Shown here piece by piece: positions 44,391 to 54,263 of a stretch of DNA of 64,000 nucleotides. The DNA comes from Pseudomonas hygromyciniae (lineage in GTDB: Bacteria > Pseudomonadota > Gammaproteobacteria > Pseudomonadales > Pseudomonadaceae). Positions within the stretch are counted from its first letter, which is position 1. Each line of letters starts with the position of its first letter. The stretch lies in the NCBI RefSeq assembly GCF_016925675.1, contig NZ_CP070506.1, positions 5,454,501 to 5,518,500 on the forward strand, in the 5' to 3' direction. The notes beneath the pieces were generated by a model. It did not search any database. It saw nothing but the letters and a program-made list of their open reading frames with translations, and had not been told where the DNA came from. The translations under genes were made by a program, and so were the position numbers.

Positions 44391-45564
44391 GGTCGAGCTC
44401 CAGGGCGCCTAGCAAGCGGAAACACTCCTCCAATGCGCTTAACAATAGCTGCACCTGCGCCTCGCTGTGGGCCGCCGTCAATGTCACGCGCAAACGGGCG
44501 CTGCCGACGGGCACAGTGGGTGGACGGATGGCCGTGACCATAATCCCGCGCTCGCGCAGCATCTGTGACAGGCGCACCGCCCGAGCGCTGTCGCCAATCA
44601 TGATCGGCTGGATCGGTGTGAAGCTGTCCATTAGCTCTAGACCGATCTGCTCGGCTCCCCGGCGGAACTGACGGATCAGCATGTGCAAATGCTCACGCCG
44701 CCAATGCTCACTGCGCAGCAGCTCCAGGCTCTTCAATGTGGCGCAGGCCAGCGCCGGCGGTTGGCTGGTGGTGTAGATATACGGGCGGGCGAATTGGATC
44801 AGGCTTTCGATCAGTTCCTCGCTGCCAGCAACAAACGCCCCGGCGGTACCGAAGGCCTTGCCCAGGGTGCCGACCAACACCGGCACATCCTCCTGGCCCA
44901 GGCCGAAATGCTCGACGATCCCGCCGCCCGTGGCGCCCAGCGGCCCGAAGCCATGGGCATCATCCACCATCAGCCAGGCGCCCTTGGCCCGGGTTTCGCG
45001 AGCCAGGGCCGGCAGGTCGGCGAGGTTGCCGTCCATGCTGAACACGCCGTCGGTGACTACCAGGGTATTGCCGCAAGCTCTTTCCAGGCGCTTGGCCAGG
45101 CTGACCGCATCGTTGTGCAGATAGCGATTGAAACGCGCACCAGACAGCAAGCCCGCATCCAGCAGCGAGGCATGGTTGAGCCGGTCTTCGAGTACCGTAT
45201 CGCCCTGCCCGACCAGTGCGGTGACGGCACCGAGGTTGGCCATATAACCGGTGGTAAACAGCAGCGCACGCGGGCGCCCGGTGAACTCGGCCAGCGCCTC
45301 CTCCAATTCATGGTGTGGCGTACTGTGGCCGACGACCAGGTGCGAGGCGCCTCCACCCACGCCCCAGCGGGCAGCCCCGGCCTGCCAGGCCTCGATGACT
45401 TGCGGATGATTGGCCAGGCCCAGGTAGTCGTTATTGCAAAAGGCCAATAGCGGTTGGCCGTCCACCACCACCTGCGGACCCTGGGGACTTTGCAGCAGCG
45501 GGCGTTGGCGATAGAGATGTTCTGTACGGCGGGCAGCGAGGCGCGCGGCGAGATCGAATGACAT
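44383..45564 (-). CDS. bioF: 8-amino-7-oxononanoate synthase
   Basis: A 393-residue PLP enzyme joining pimeloyl-ACP and alanine. [12 protein letters not shown] (residues ~200) contacts the PLP and [13 protein letters not shown] holds the catalytic Lys (residue ~237). It starts 82 bp after bioB, with a REP hairpin in the gap. Confidence 0.95.
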   Translation of the reverse strand: MSFDLAARLAARRTEHLYRQRPLLQSPQGPQVVVDGQPLLAFCNNDYLGLANHPQVIEAWQAGAARWGVGGGASHLVVGHSTPHHELEEALAEFTGRPRALLFTTGYMANLGAVTALVGQGDTVLEDRLNHASLLDAGLLSGARFNRYLHNDAVSLAKRLERACGNTLVVTDGVFSMDGNLADLPALARETRAKGAWLMVDDAHGFGPLGATGGGIVEHFGLGQEDVPVLVGTLGKAFGTAGAFVAGSEELIESLIQFARPYIYTTSQPPALACATLKSLELLRSEHWRREHLHMLIRQFRRGAEQIGLELMDSFTPIQPIMIGDSARAVRLSQMLRERGIMVTAIRPPTVPVGSARLRVTLTAAHSEAQVQLLLSALEECFRLLGALELDHA

Positions 45565-45600
45565 GCTGGCCTCGGATTTAGCGGTTGAACTCGATCAAAC

Positions 45601-45630
45601 ATGTGGGAGCAGGCTTGCCCGCTCCCACAT
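45601..45630. repeat. Short REP-like hairpin between bioB and bioF
   Basis: ATGTGGGAGC and GCTCCCACAT are perfect 10-base arms around AGGCTTGCCC. It is a single REP unit of the GTGGGAGC class and could lower bioF-H-C-D expression relative to bioB. Confidence 0.8.
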
Positions 45631-45646
45631 TTGGATGGCATTTCAA

Positions 45647-46702
45647 TCAGACGACAGCGTTGTAGAACTGCTCGCTGCTTTTCTGCTCGACCAACGCCTG
45701 CTCAATCGCCGCCTGGTGCACTTCATCAGCATGCTCTTCACCGGCTTGCGGCAGGATGCCCAGGCGTGAGAACAGTTGCATGTCCTTGTCGGCCTGCGGG
45801 TTGGCGGTGGTCAGCAACTTGTCGCCGTAGAAAATCGAGTTGGCACCGGCAAAGAACGCCAAAGCCTGCATCTGCTCGTTCATCGCTTCACGGCCGGCGG
45901 ACAGCCGCACATGGGATTGCGGCATCAGGATGCGCGCCACGGCGAGCATGCGGATAAAGTCGAACGGGTCGATATCCTCGGCATTCTCCAGGGGCGTACC
46001 GGCCACCTTCACCAGCATGTTGATCGGCACCGATTCCGGATGCTCCGGCAGGTTGGCCAACTGGATCAGCAGGTTGGCGCGGTCGTCGAGGGATTCGCCC
46101 ATGCCGAGGATACCGCCCGAGCAGATCTTCATCCCCGAATCACGTACATACGCCAGGGTTTGCAGGCGTTCGCTGTAGGTGCGGGTGGTGATGATCGAGC
46201 CGTAGAACTCCGGCGACGTGTCCAGGTTGTGGTTGTAGTAGTCCAGGCCGGCCTGGGCCAGCGCCTCTGTCTGCTCCTGGTCCAGACGACCAAGGGTCAT
46301 GCAGGTTTCCAGGCCCAAGGCCTTCACGCCTTTGACCATCTGCAAGACATAAGGCATGTCTTTGGCCGACGGGTGCTTCCAGGCGGCGCCCATGCAGAAA
46401 CGGGTCGAACCGATGGCCTTGGCGCGTGCAGCCTCTTCGAGGACCTTCTGCACTTCCATCAGCTTCTCTTTTTCCAGGCCGGTGTTGTAGTGGCCCGACT
46501 GCGGACAATATTTGCAATCTTCCGGACAGGCGCCAGTCTTGATCGACAACAAGGTAGACACCTGCACCCGATTGGCATCGAAATGCGCGCGGTGCACGGT
46601 CTGCGCCTGGAACAACAGGTCATTGAACGGCTGGACGAACAGGGCTTTGACTTCGGCCAAAGACCAATCGTGACGCAAGGTGGCAGTGAGGCTGGCGCTC
46701 AT
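45647..46702 (-). CDS. bioB: Biotin synthase
   Basis: A 351-residue radical SAM enzyme that inserts sulfur into dethiobiotin. CPEDCKYC (residues ~53-60) binds the SAM [4Fe-4S] cluster; the other cluster uses the conserved Cys and Arg residues further on ([25 protein letters not shown]). I chose the ATG at 46702 ([13 protein letters not shown]). It is divergent from comF, with a BirA-like operator ~100 bp upstream. Confidence 0.95.
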   Translation of the reverse strand: MSASLTATLRHDWSLAEVKALFVQPFNDLLFQAQTVHRAHFDANRVQVSTLLSIKTGACPEDCKYCPQSGHYNTGLEKEKLMEVQKVLEEAARAKAIGSTRFCMGAAWKHPSAKDMPYVLQMVKGVKALGLETCMTLGRLDQEQTEALAQAGLDYYNHNLDTSPEFYGSIITTRTYSERLQTLAYVRDSGMKICSGGILGMGESLDDRANLLIQLANLPEHPESVPINMLVKVAGTPLENAEDIDPFDFIRMLAVARILMPQSHVRLSAGREAMNEQMQALAFFAGANSIFYGDKLLTTANPQADKDMQLFSRLGILPQAGEEHADEVHQAAIEQALVEQKSSEQFYNAVV

Positions 46703-46793
46703 GGGCGATTCCTTGTTTATGCTTGGGCAAGCGCTGTGGGAGGGCAATACCCACAGGCACGACACGGATGCCCGGCATATTTAAGGAAGATTC

Positions 46794-47531
46794 ATGCACT
46801 GTCAACCTGACTACAAACACAAGGTTTACATATGGTTAAAAAACAACCAGGCCTGCCTAATCTGCGATGAGCCGACTGATTCGCCGTCTACGGTGTGCAA
46901 CGTCTGCGAAATCGAGCTGCCGTGGCTGACCGACTGCTGCCAAGTGTGTGCCCTGCCGTTGCCAATGAGCGGGCTGGTCTGTGGCCAATGCCAGCAGTCA
47001 CCGCCTGCGTTTAAACAGGTCGCGGCGCCCTGGACCTATAGCTTTCCGGTGGACAGCCTGATCAACCGCTTCAAGCACCAGGCCAAATGGCCCCTGGGGC
47101 ATCTGCTGGCAAGCCTGCTGGGGCAATGCCTGCAAGACCGCTTCGACAACGCCGAACTGGCACGCCCCGACCGCTTGCTTGCGGTGCCGATGGCCGCCAA
47201 ACGCCTGCGCCAACGCGGCTACAACCAGGCCGCCATGCTCGCCCGCTGGCTGAGCCGGGACCTTGACCTGCCCGTGGATGAACAACTGCTGCTGCGCCCC
47301 CACGACACCATCGCCCAACAGCAACTGGACGCCAGGCAACGCCAGCGCAACCTGCTCAAGGCCTTTGCCCTGGCCCCGGGCGCGCAGGTACAGGGCCAGC
47401 ACCTGGCGCTGGTGGACGACGTACTGACCACCGGCGCCACCGCCCACAGCCTGGCCCGCCTGCTGATAGATGCCGGCGCGCGTCAGGTCGATGTGTACTG
47501 CCTGGCGCGCACGCCCAAGCCCGGCACATGA
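46794..47531 (+). CDS. comF: ComF-family phosphoribosyltransferase-like protein
   Basis: A 245-residue protein. The N-terminus has zinc-type cysteines (CLICDEP, CNVCE, CCQVC, CGQC) and the C-terminal half has the PRPP motif LALVDDVLTTGAT (residues ~204-216). ComF/GntX proteins are linked to DNA uptake or carbohydrate/phosphonate use in other species; the activity here is unknown. The first ATG at 46794 is the only good start, though a BirA-like site overlaps codons 3-13. Confidence 0.9.
   Translation: MHCQPDYKHKVYIWLKNNQACLICDEPTDSPSTVCNVCEIELPWLTDCCQVCALPLPMSGLVCGQCQQSPPAFKQVAAPWTYSFPVDSLINRFKHQAKWPLGHLLASLLGQCLQDRFDNAELARPDRLLAVPMAAKRLRQRGYNQAAMLARWLSRDLDLPVDEQLLLRPHDTIAQQQLDARQRQRNLLKAFALAPGAQVQGQHLALVDDVLTTGATAHSLARLLIDAGARQVDVYCLARTPKPGT
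46800..46830. promoter_or_regulatory. BirA-like operator for the biotin operon
   Basis: TGTCAACC-N15-GGTTTACA. The known BirA operator is TTGTAAACC-N(14-16)-GGTTTACAA. It is ~98-128 bp upstream of bioB in the bioB/comF divergent region and also overlaps the start of comF. Confidence 0.65.
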
Positions 47532-47596
47532 CTTGACTCTGGCGGCGCCTGCCCGCAACGTCCCGGGTATTCCAAGCCAGTGTGCAGCCGTTCGCC

Positions 47597-48361
47597 ATGC
47601 CTTTACCGTCTCTGTTGAGCCAACATATCGTCCGTCGCCCCCAGCGTATCGCCTTGCTACAACATATCGCCGAGCAGGGCTCCATCACCCGTGCCGCGAA
47701 AAGCGCCGGCTTGAGCTACAAGGCCGCGTGGGATGCCATCGATGAACTGAACAACCTGGCGCAAAAGCCTCTGGTTGAACGCAGCGTCGGCGGCAAAGGC
47801 GGCGGCGGTGCGCGGCTCTCGGCAGAAGGTGAACGGGTGTTGCGCCTGTATCAGCGCCTGCAGACCCTGCAGGCCCAGGTGCTGGAGGGCGCCGAAGACG
47901 CCAGCGACTTCAACCTGCTGGGCCGCCTGATGCTGCGCACCAGCGCGCGCAACCAATTGCATGGCCAAGTGATCCGCATCGACAGCCATGGCCGCAATGA
48001 TCGGGTGCGACTGGAACTGGCCGGTAGCTTGACCCTCGACGCGCAGATCACCCATGACAGCACCCTGCGCCTGGAACTGGAAATCGGCACTGAGGTGGTA
48101 GCGTTGATCAAGGCCGGCTGGCTGGAGCTGATCGCTGCAGACCAAGCGCCGACGCCTGGATTTAACTGCATGGGCGGCGTGGTCGAGGCGATTCTTGATG
48201 CCGATGATGGCCCCAGCGAGGTGCGCATCGCCTTGCCCAGCGGCCTGGTGCTGTGTGCGCTAGCGGCGCCCGAGCAGCTCAAGGCGCTGGGGGCGGGTGA
48301 AGGCACGCTGGTTCAGGTGCAGTTTGCGCCGAGCAATGTGCTGTTGGGCACGCCGGTTTAG
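47597..48361 (+). CDS. modE: ModE-like molybdate regulator with TOBE domains
   Basis: A 254-residue protein. N-terminal winged HTH (RIALLQHIAEQGSITRAAKSAGLSYKAAWDAID) as in ModE/LysR, then two molybdate-binding TOBE-like domains (SARNQLHGQVIRIDSHGRND..., FNCMGGVVEAILDADDGP...). The ATG at 47597 is chosen; an upstream GTG at 47582 is possible. No modABC genes are next to it in the window. Confidence 0.85.
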   Translation: MPLPSLLSQHIVRRPQRIALLQHIAEQGSITRAAKSAGLSYKAAWDAIDELNNLAQKPLVERSVGGKGGGGARLSAEGERVLRLYQRLQTLQAQVLEGAEDASDFNLLGRLMLRTSARNQLHGQVIRIDSHGRNDRVRLELAGSLTLDAQITHDSTLRLELEIGTEVVALIKAGWLELIAADQAPTPGFNCMGGVVEAILDADDGPSEVRIALPSGLVLCALAAPEQLKALGAGEGTLVQVQFAPSNVLLGTPV

Positions 48362-48426
48362 ATGATCTTTAGGGCCTCATCGCGGCATAGGCACCTACAC
48401 AACTTTCAGACACTGACGCCCCCCCC

Positions 48427-48560
48427 TGTGGCGAGCGGGCTTGCCCCGCGTTGGGCTGCGAAGCAGCCCCAAAACCAGCCGCTACGGATTATCTGATACA
48501 CCGCATTCGGCTGATGGGGGCTGCTTTGCAGCCCAGCGCGGGGCAAACCCGCTCGCCACA
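48427..48560. repeat. REP-type inverted repeat pair (TGTGGCGAGCGGGCTTG type)
   Basis: Arms of 44 bases at 48427-48470 and 48517-48560 pair with a few mismatches. The arms share GTGGCGAG, GGGCTGCGAAGCAGCCCC with the pair at 41641, so both belong to one family. Confidence 0.82.
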
Positions 48561-48585
48561 ACAACAACAACAACAACAACAACAA
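48559..48585. repeat. (CAA)9 microsatellite
   Basis: Nine perfect CAA units followed by CAG directly abut the end of the REP arm. Such runs slip during replication and are uncommon in Pseudomonas. It lies in the gap before srkA. Confidence 0.9.
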
Positions 48586-48729
48586 CAGCACTGCCCGCTT
48601 GGATTTATGGGTTACGGCAACATTGTGTAGGTACCGACGCTCACCGCGGGCACACACACCACCTATCCAAGGCCCGGTGCGCTACCATACCCGGCCGGAC
48701 GCGGCGACCTGCTGCGCGCAGGAGTTCGC

Positions 48730-49704
48730 ATGGCCCACCCGTTTGAAACATTGACCCCCGACCTGGTTCTCGACGCTGTCGAAAGCATCGGCTTCCTCAG
48801 CGACGCTCGCGTATTGGCCCTCAATAGCTACGAAAACCGTGTCTATCAAGTCGGCATCGAAGACTCCGAGCCGCTGATCGCCAAGTTCTACCGCCCCCAG
48901 CGCTGGACCAACGAGGCGATCCTCGAAGAACACCGTTTTACCTTTGAGCTGGCCGAGTGCGAAGTCCCAGTCGTCGCGCCGATGATCCATAACGGCGAAA
49001 GCCTGTTCGAACACGCGGGCTTTCGTTTCACCCTGTTCCCTCGCCGTGGTGGCCGGGCGCCAGAGCCGGGCAATCTCGATCAGTTGTACCGCCTTGGGCA
49101 GTTGCTCGGGCGCTTGCATGCGGTGGGCGCCACCCGCCCCTTCGAACACCGCGAAGCCCTGGGGGTGAAGAACTTCGGTCATGACTCCCTGAACACCTTG
49201 CTCGAAGGCAACTTCATTCCCAAGAGCCTGCTGCCTGCCTACGAATCCGTGGCCCGCGACCTGCTCAAGCGCGTGGAGGATGTGTACAGCGCCACGCCGC
49301 ACAAGAACATCCGCATGCATGGCGACTGCCACCCCGGCAACATGATGTGCCGAGACGAAATGTTCCATATCGTCGACCTCGACGACTGCCGCATGGGCCC
49401 GGCGGTGCAGGATTTATGGATGATGCTGGCCGGCGATCGCCAGGAATGCCTGGGGCAACTGTCGGAGTTGATGGACGGCTACCAGGAATTCCACGATTTC
49501 GATCCTCGCGAACTGGCGCTGATCGAGCCTCTGCGCGCCCTGCGCCTGATGCACTACAGCGCCTGGCTGGCACGGCGCTGGGATGATCCGGCATTCCCCC
49601 ACAGCTTCCCGTGGTTTGGCAGCGAGCGGTATTGGGGCGACCAGGTGCTGGCGCTGCGCGAGCAATTGTCGGCGCTCAACGAAGAACCCCTGAAGCTCTT
49701 CTAA
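48730..49704 (+). CDS. srkA: Stress response kinase A (YihE/RdoA)
   Basis: A 324-residue eukaryotic-like Ser/Thr kinase of the APH/RdoA fold. Catalytic loop HGDCHPGNMM (residues ~197) and VDLDDCRMGP (metal Asp) are clear. In E. coli the homologue limits death under stress. Its ATG starts MAHPFETLTPD. It is monocistronic by spacing. Confidence 0.9.
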   Translation: MAHPFETLTPDLVLDAVESIGFLSDARVLALNSYENRVYQVGIEDSEPLIAKFYRPQRWTNEAILEEHRFTFELAECEVPVVAPMIHNGESLFEHAGFRFTLFPRRGGRAPEPGNLDQLYRLGQLLGRLHAVGATRPFEHREALGVKNFGHDSLNTLLEGNFIPKSLLPAYESVARDLLKRVEDVYSATPHKNIRMHGDCHPGNMMCRDEMFHIVDLDDCRMGPAVQDLWMMLAGDRQECLGQLSELMDGYQEFHDFDPRELALIEPLRALRLMHYSAWLARRWDDPAFPHSFPWFGSERYWGDQVLALREQLSALNEEPLKLF

Positions 49705-49725
49705 GAAATCACCCGCGCTCATCAA

Positions 49726-49825
49726 TGTAGGAGCGAGCTTGCTCGGGAAGATCGTTAACGATAACGCGGGAAACCTGACACCCAGCGGCGCCCTCAGGTT
49801 TTTCGCGAGCAAGCTCGTTCCTACA
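49726..49825. repeat. REP pair (TGTAGGAGCGAGCTTGCTCG type)
   Basis: Arms at 49726-49745 and 49806-49825 are reverse complements with one mismatch. This is the common GTAGGAGCGAGC REP class of fluorescent Pseudomonas. Confidence 0.82.
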
Positions 49826-49897
49826 AAAAGCCAACCCATCGATAGACAAACTTCCTTACAATCACGGAATTGTTAGCTGCCTAAGCAAGGATTCTGC

Positions 49898-50782
49898 ATG
49901 CAAGCCGCCAACCCGCGTCGCGGGTACATCCTGGGCCTGAGTGCCTACGTCATCTGGGGCCTGTTCCCGCTCTACTTCAAAGCCATCGCCAGCGTGCCGG
50001 CCGCCGAAATCATCGTCCATCGCGTGCTGTGGTCGGCGCTGTTCGGCGGTTTGCTGCTGATGGTGTGGAAACACCCCGGCTGGTGGCGCGAACTGCGGGA
50101 CAACCCCAAGCGCCTGGCGATCCTGGCGTTGAGCGGCTCGCTGATCGCAGGCAACTGGCTGACCTATGTATGGTCGGTCAACAGTGGCCGCATGCTGGAA
50201 GCCAGCCTGGGTTACTACATCAACCCGCTGGTCAACGTGCTGCTGGGCATGCTGCTGCTCGGTGAACGCCTGCGGCGCCTGCAATGGGTTGCCGTCGGGC
50301 TGGCCGCCGTGGGTGTGGCGCAACAGGTATGGCAGGTGGGGAGTTTGCCGTGGGTGTCGCTGGTGCTGGCGTTGACCTTTGGTTTCTACGGCTTGATCCG
50401 CAAGCAGGCGCCGGTCAAGGCACTGCCGGGCCTGGTGGTGGAAACCTGGATGCTGGTGCCGATTGCCCTGGCGTGGCTGCTGCTCAACCCCACCGCCCAT
50501 AGCGCCAATATGGCGTTCTGGAGCACATCCGAAGCCTGGTGGCTGGTGGCCGCAGGCCCGGTGACATTGATCCCGCTTGTGTGTTTCAACGCTGCCGCGC
50601 GGCACTTGCCGTACACCACGCTCGGTTTCCTGCAGTACTTGGCGCCGACCCTGGTGCTGCTGCAGGCGGTGCTGTTGTTCGACGAACACATGAGCCCCGC
50701 CAGCCTGGTGGCGTTCGTGTTTATCTGGGCTGGGCTTGCGGTCTACAGCATCGATGCGTGGCTGAGCCTGCGCAAACGCTGA
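49898..50782 (+). CDS. rarD: RarD, EamA-type transporter
   Basis: A 294-residue inner-membrane protein of the drug/metabolite transporter superfamily with ten helices. YIWGLFPLYFKAIASVPAAEIIVHR at the N-terminus and the second EamA repeat from ~residue 150 (LALTFGFYGLIRKQ) are typical for RarD; its substrate is not known (chloramphenicol sensitivity has been reported). AAGGATTCTGC precedes the ATG. Confidence 0.9.
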   Translation: MQAANPRRGYILGLSAYVIWGLFPLYFKAIASVPAAEIIVHRVLWSALFGGLLLMVWKHPGWWRELRDNPKRLAILALSGSLIAGNWLTYVWSVNSGRMLEASLGYYINPLVNVLLGMLLLGERLRRLQWVAVGLAAVGVAQQVWQVGSLPWVSLVLALTFGFYGLIRKQAPVKALPGLVVETWMLVPIALAWLLLNPTAHSANMAFWSTSEAWWLVAAGPVTLIPLVCFNAAARHLPYTTLGFLQYLAPTLVLLQAVLLFDEHMSPASLVAFVFIWAGLAVYSIDAWLSLRKR

Positions 50783-50796
50783 TCAAATAACGTACA

Positions 50797-50835
50797 AAAC
50801 CCTGCAAGCCACAGCCGGCTTGGCTTGCAGGGTTT
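50797..50835 (+). terminator. Terminator after rarD
   Basis: Perfect 14-base arms AAACCCTGCAAGCC and GGCTTGCAGGGTTT. It lies 15 bp after the stop codon. With A and T flanks it may act in both directions, also stopping the opposite-strand gene at 51005. Confidence 0.88.
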
Positions 50836-51004
50836 CACCCCAAGGTTACCCACAACCTGATCCCCGGCGTTTGTGCACAAGCCGTTGAAATTGCTCGTTT
50901 TTTGCTCAACGCGCCGCAAGCCCCGGCCGGCGTGGCCTGGCGCCGGGTCTCTACAGCTTATCCACAGGCCCATGCAAGATTTCCATGAACAACCCTGTGG
51001 ACGG

Positions 51005-51523
51005 TTATTCCTCGCTGCGCAGCTGCAATTCCACCATCAAATCATCGGCCAGGGTTTCCAGGGCAGCCTGCAACGTATCCAGCGCCAGGGTGGAAGGCAC
51101 CGCCAGCGCGGCCTCGGCGTGAAACAACGGGTCGCTGCTCATGGGCGCCGGGCGCACGTCGGTACTCAGGCGCTCCAGGTTGACCCCTTGCTTGCTCAAC
51201 AATGCGGTGATTTCACGCACGATCCCCGGCCGGTCATTGCCCACCAGGGTCATCAGGATCGGCTTGCTTGCCGACGCCTGCCCACCGCTGCTTTCGCCTA
51301 CCAGTACACGAATGCCATGGGTGGACAGGTCCTCCAGGGCGCTGACCAGCTCACTGCGGTTTTCCATCGGCACACTGACCCGCAGGATCCCGGCAAATTG
51401 CCCAGCCATATGGGCCATACGACTTTCCAGCCAGTTGCCACCGCGCTCGGCAATGCAATGGGCGACACGTTCGACCACGCCGGGTTTGTCGGCGGCGATG
51501 ACGGTGAGTACGAGATGGTCCAT
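51005..51523 (-). CDS. GcvR-like ACT-domain regulator
   Basis: A 172-residue protein with two ACT domains: MDHLVLTVIAADKPGVVERVAHCIAERGGNW and PILMTLVGNDRPGIVREITALLSKQGVN. It resembles the glycine-cleavage repressor GcvR, which binds glycine and controls GcvA. It lies on the minus strand between rarD and the glcB leader. Another small ACT protein function is possible. Confidence 0.85.
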   Translation of the reverse strand: MDHLVLTVIAADKPGVVERVAHCIAERGGNWLESRMAHMAGQFAGILRVSVPMENRSELVSALEDLSTHGIRVLVGESSGGQASASKPILMTLVGNDRPGIVREITALLSKQGVNLERLSTDVRPAPMSSDPLFHAEAALAVPSTLALDTLQAALETLADDLMVELQLRSEE

Positions 51524-52068
51524 GGCAACAGTCCTCTGGTGATGAATACTCGATTATAGGCACCTGCCTGGAGCGAGCTTGTCTGCGGGCGGCGTTCCGA
51601 CGAAAAATTCAAGTGCGCCGCGTATATCCAGGATGCCTGCGTCATCGTTAGCGATCTTCGCGAGCAAGCTCGCTCCTACAGGGGATTTAGCTAGCCGCAA
51701 AACAAATCGTGTACCATTTTTATATTTATCTGGAACAATCCATTGGTTTTTTGAGAACATCCCATTCCCCGCTGTGACCGTACAACCAAAGTGGGTCGCT
51801 AAACGACGTATTTAGTCTAATTTTCACAACCGCAACTCATCATGTAGTATGCCTCGGCGCGCACTACATAACGTTAGGTCGATGTCTGCCCAGGCGCCGT
51901 CAGAACCCCGAACAGCCCGTCAGCAAGCCTTGCGCCGTTGATTGGAACCACCCAGCCGCCGTTGATGGCATGTACTGGTGCCTTGGGTTTGTGGTTTAAA
52001 TGGCCAGAGGCTTCATTGGTAAATTGAAAAGCTGAAAAGCGAATTAGCTCCGCAGAGTGAGGCAAGCA
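51524..52068. other. 545-bp region upstream of glcB
   Basis: Contains the degenerate REP at 51568-51682 and, from ~51700, the presumed glcB promoter and leader, which is AT-rich near 51720-51830. No gene is supported. Confidence 0.45.
51568..51682. repeat. Degenerate REP pair (GGAGCGAGCTTG type)
   Basis: CGAGCAAGCTCGCTCCTACAGG at the right end pairs with CCTGGAGCGAGCTTG at the left end. The left arm has decayed, so this is an old copy of the class found at 49726. Confidence 0.65.
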
Positions 52069-54246
52069 ATGACTGAACACGTTCAAGTCGGTGGCCTGCA
52101 GGTCGCCAAAGTCCTGTTCGACTTCGTGAACAACGAAGCCATTCCCGGTACCGGCCTGACCGCCGACCAGTTCTGGGCCGGCGCCGATAAGGTCATCCAC
52201 GACCTGGCACCGAAGAACAAAGCCCTACTCGCCAAACGCGACGATTTCCAAGCGCGGATCGATGCCTGGCACCAGACCCATGCCGGCCAGGCCCACGACG
52301 CGGTGGCCTACAAAGCCTTCCTGCAAGATATTGGCTACCTGCTGCCAGAAGCAGCGGATTTCCAGGCGACCACACAAAACGTCGATGATGAAATCGCCCG
52401 CATGGCCGGCCCGCAGTTGGTGGTACCGGTGATGAATGCGCGGTTCGCCCTCAACGCCTCCAACGCCCGTTGGGGCTCGCTGTACGACGCGCTGTATGGC
52501 ACCGACGCCATCAGCGAAGCCGACGGCGCCGAGAAAGGCCAGGGCTACAACAAGGTGCGCGGTGACAAGGTCATCGCCTTCGCCCGTGCCTTCCTCGACG
52601 AAGCCGCTCCGCTCACCGCCGGCAGCCATGTCGATTCCACCGGCTACAAGATCGTCGACGGCAAGTTGGTGGTCAGCCTCAAGGGTGGCAGCAACAGCGG
52701 CCTGCGCAGCGATGCCCAGTTGATCGGCTACCAGGGCGATGCCGCCCAGCCAATCGCCATCTTGCTGAAGCACAACGGCCTGCACTTCGAAATCCAGGTC
52801 GACGCCAGCACTCCGGTCGGCCAGACCGACGCCGCCGGCATCAAAGACATCCTGATGGAAGCCGCGCTGACCACCATCATGGACTGCGAAGACTCCGTCG
52901 CCGCCGTCGATGCCGACGACAAAGTGGTGATCTACCGCAACTGGCTCGGCCTGATGAAGGGCGACCTGGCCGAAGAAGTGGCCAAGGGCGGCAAGACCTT
53001 TACCCGCACCATGAACGCCGACCGCACCTACACCGGTGTCGACGGCAATGCGGTGACCCTGCATGGTCGCTCGCTGCTGTTCGTGCGCAACGTTGGCCAC
53101 CTGATGACCATCGACGCCATCCTCGATGCCCAGGGCAATGAAGTGCCAGAAGGCATCCTCGACGGCCTGATCACCAGCCTGGCAGCGGTCCACAGCCTCA
53201 ATGGCAACAACAGCCGCAAGAACAGCCGCACCGGCTCGGTGTACATCGTTAAACCCAAGATGCACGGCCCCGAAGAAGCAGCGTTCACCAACGAACTGTT
53301 CGGGCGCATCGAAGAGGTGCTGAACCTGCCGCGCAACACCCTCAAGGTCGGCATCATGGACGAGGAGCGCCGCACCACGGTCAACCTCAAGGCCTGTATC
53401 AAGGCCGCCAGCGAGCGCGTGGTGTTTATCAACACCGGCTTCCTCGACCGCACCGGCGACGAAATCCACACCTCAATGGAAGCCGGCGCGATGGTGCGCA
53501 AAGCAGCCATGAAGGCCGAAAAATGGATCGGCGCCTACGAGAACTGGAACGTCGACATCGGTTTGAGCACCGGCCTTCAAGGCCGTGCGCAGATCGGTAA
53601 AGGCATGTGGGCGATGCCAGACCTGATGGCTGCCATGCTCGAGCAGAAGATCGCTCACCCGCTGGCCGGCGCCAACACCGCGTGGGTACCGTCGCCGACG
53701 GCTGCCGCACTGCACGCGCTGCATTACCACAAGGTCGATGTATTCGCCCGCCAGGCCGAACTGGCCAAGCGCGAACGCGCTTCGGTGGACGATATCCTGA
53801 CCATTCCCCTGGCGCAGAATACCGACTGGTCCGAGGAAGAAATCCGCAACGAACTGGACAACAACGCCCAGGGCATCCTCGGCTACGTGGTGCGCTGGAT
53901 CGATCAGGGCGTAGGTTGCTCGAAAGTGCCGGATATCAACGATGTGGGCCTGATGGAGGACCGCGCCACCCTGCGCATCTCCAGCCAGCACATCGCCAAC
54001 TGGTTGCGCCATGGCGTGGTCAGCGAAGCCCAAGTCATGGAAAGCCTCAAGCGCATGGCACCGGTAGTGGATCGGCAGAATGCCGGGGACGCGCTGTACC
54101 GTCCTCTGGCCCCGGACTTCGACAGCAATATCGCGTTCCAGGCAGCGGTAGAGTTGGTGATCGAAGGGACCAAGCAACCCAACGGTTATACCGAGCCGGT
54201 GTTGCATCGTCGGCGTCGGGAGTTCAAGGCCAAGAATGGTCTGTGA
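52069..54246 (+). CDS. glcB: Malate synthase G
   Basis: A 725-residue enzyme that condenses glyoxylate with acetyl-CoA to malate in the glyoxylate bypass. Length matches E. coli GlcB (~723). [28 protein letters not shown] (metal Glu/Asp), [14 protein letters not shown], and [18 protein letters not shown] are typical. I chose the ATG at 52069 ([19 protein letters not shown]); a GTG 12 bases earlier is possible. An IS element sits 18 bp past the stop, ahead of the terminator. Confidence 0.95.
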   Translation: MTEHVQVGGLQVAKVLFDFVNNEAIPGTGLTADQFWAGADKVIHDLAPKNKALLAKRDDFQARIDAWHQTHAGQAHDAVAYKAFLQDIGYLLPEAADFQATTQNVDDEIARMAGPQLVVPVMNARFALNASNARWGSLYDALYGTDAISEADGAEKGQGYNKVRGDKVIAFARAFLDEAAPLTAGSHVDSTGYKIVDGKLVVSLKGGSNSGLRSDAQLIGYQGDAAQPIAILLKHNGLHFEIQVDASTPVGQTDAAGIKDILMEAALTTIMDCEDSVAAVDADDKVVIYRNWLGLMKGDLAEEVAKGGKTFTRTMNADRTYTGVDGNAVTLHGRSLLFVRNVGHLMTIDAILDAQGNEVPEGILDGLITSLAAVHSLNGNNSRKNSRTGSVYIVKPKMHGPEEAAFTNELFGRIEEVLNLPRNTLKVGIMDEERRTTVNLKACIKAASERVVFINTGFLDRTGDEIHTSMEAGAMVRKAAMKAEKWIGAYENWNVDIGLSTGLQGRAQIGKGMWAMPDLMAAMLEQKIAHPLAGANTAWVPSPTAAALHALHYHKVDVFARQAELAKRERASVDDILTIPLAQNTDWSEEEIRNELDNNAQGILGYVVRWIDQGVGCSKVPDINDVGLMEDRATLRISSQHIANWLRHGVVSEAQVMESLKRMAPVVDRQNAGDALYRPLAPDFDSNIAFQAAVELVIEGTKQPNGYTEPVLHRRRREFKAKNGL

Positions 54247-54263
54247 CTGAACCTTGATGTCTA

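Larger units (their letters stand above)
48362..48729. other. Intergenic region with REP pair and CAA microsatellite
   Basis: No gene; see the repeat entries at 48427-48560 and 48559-48585. The remainder probably carries the srkA promoter. Confidence 0.5.
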
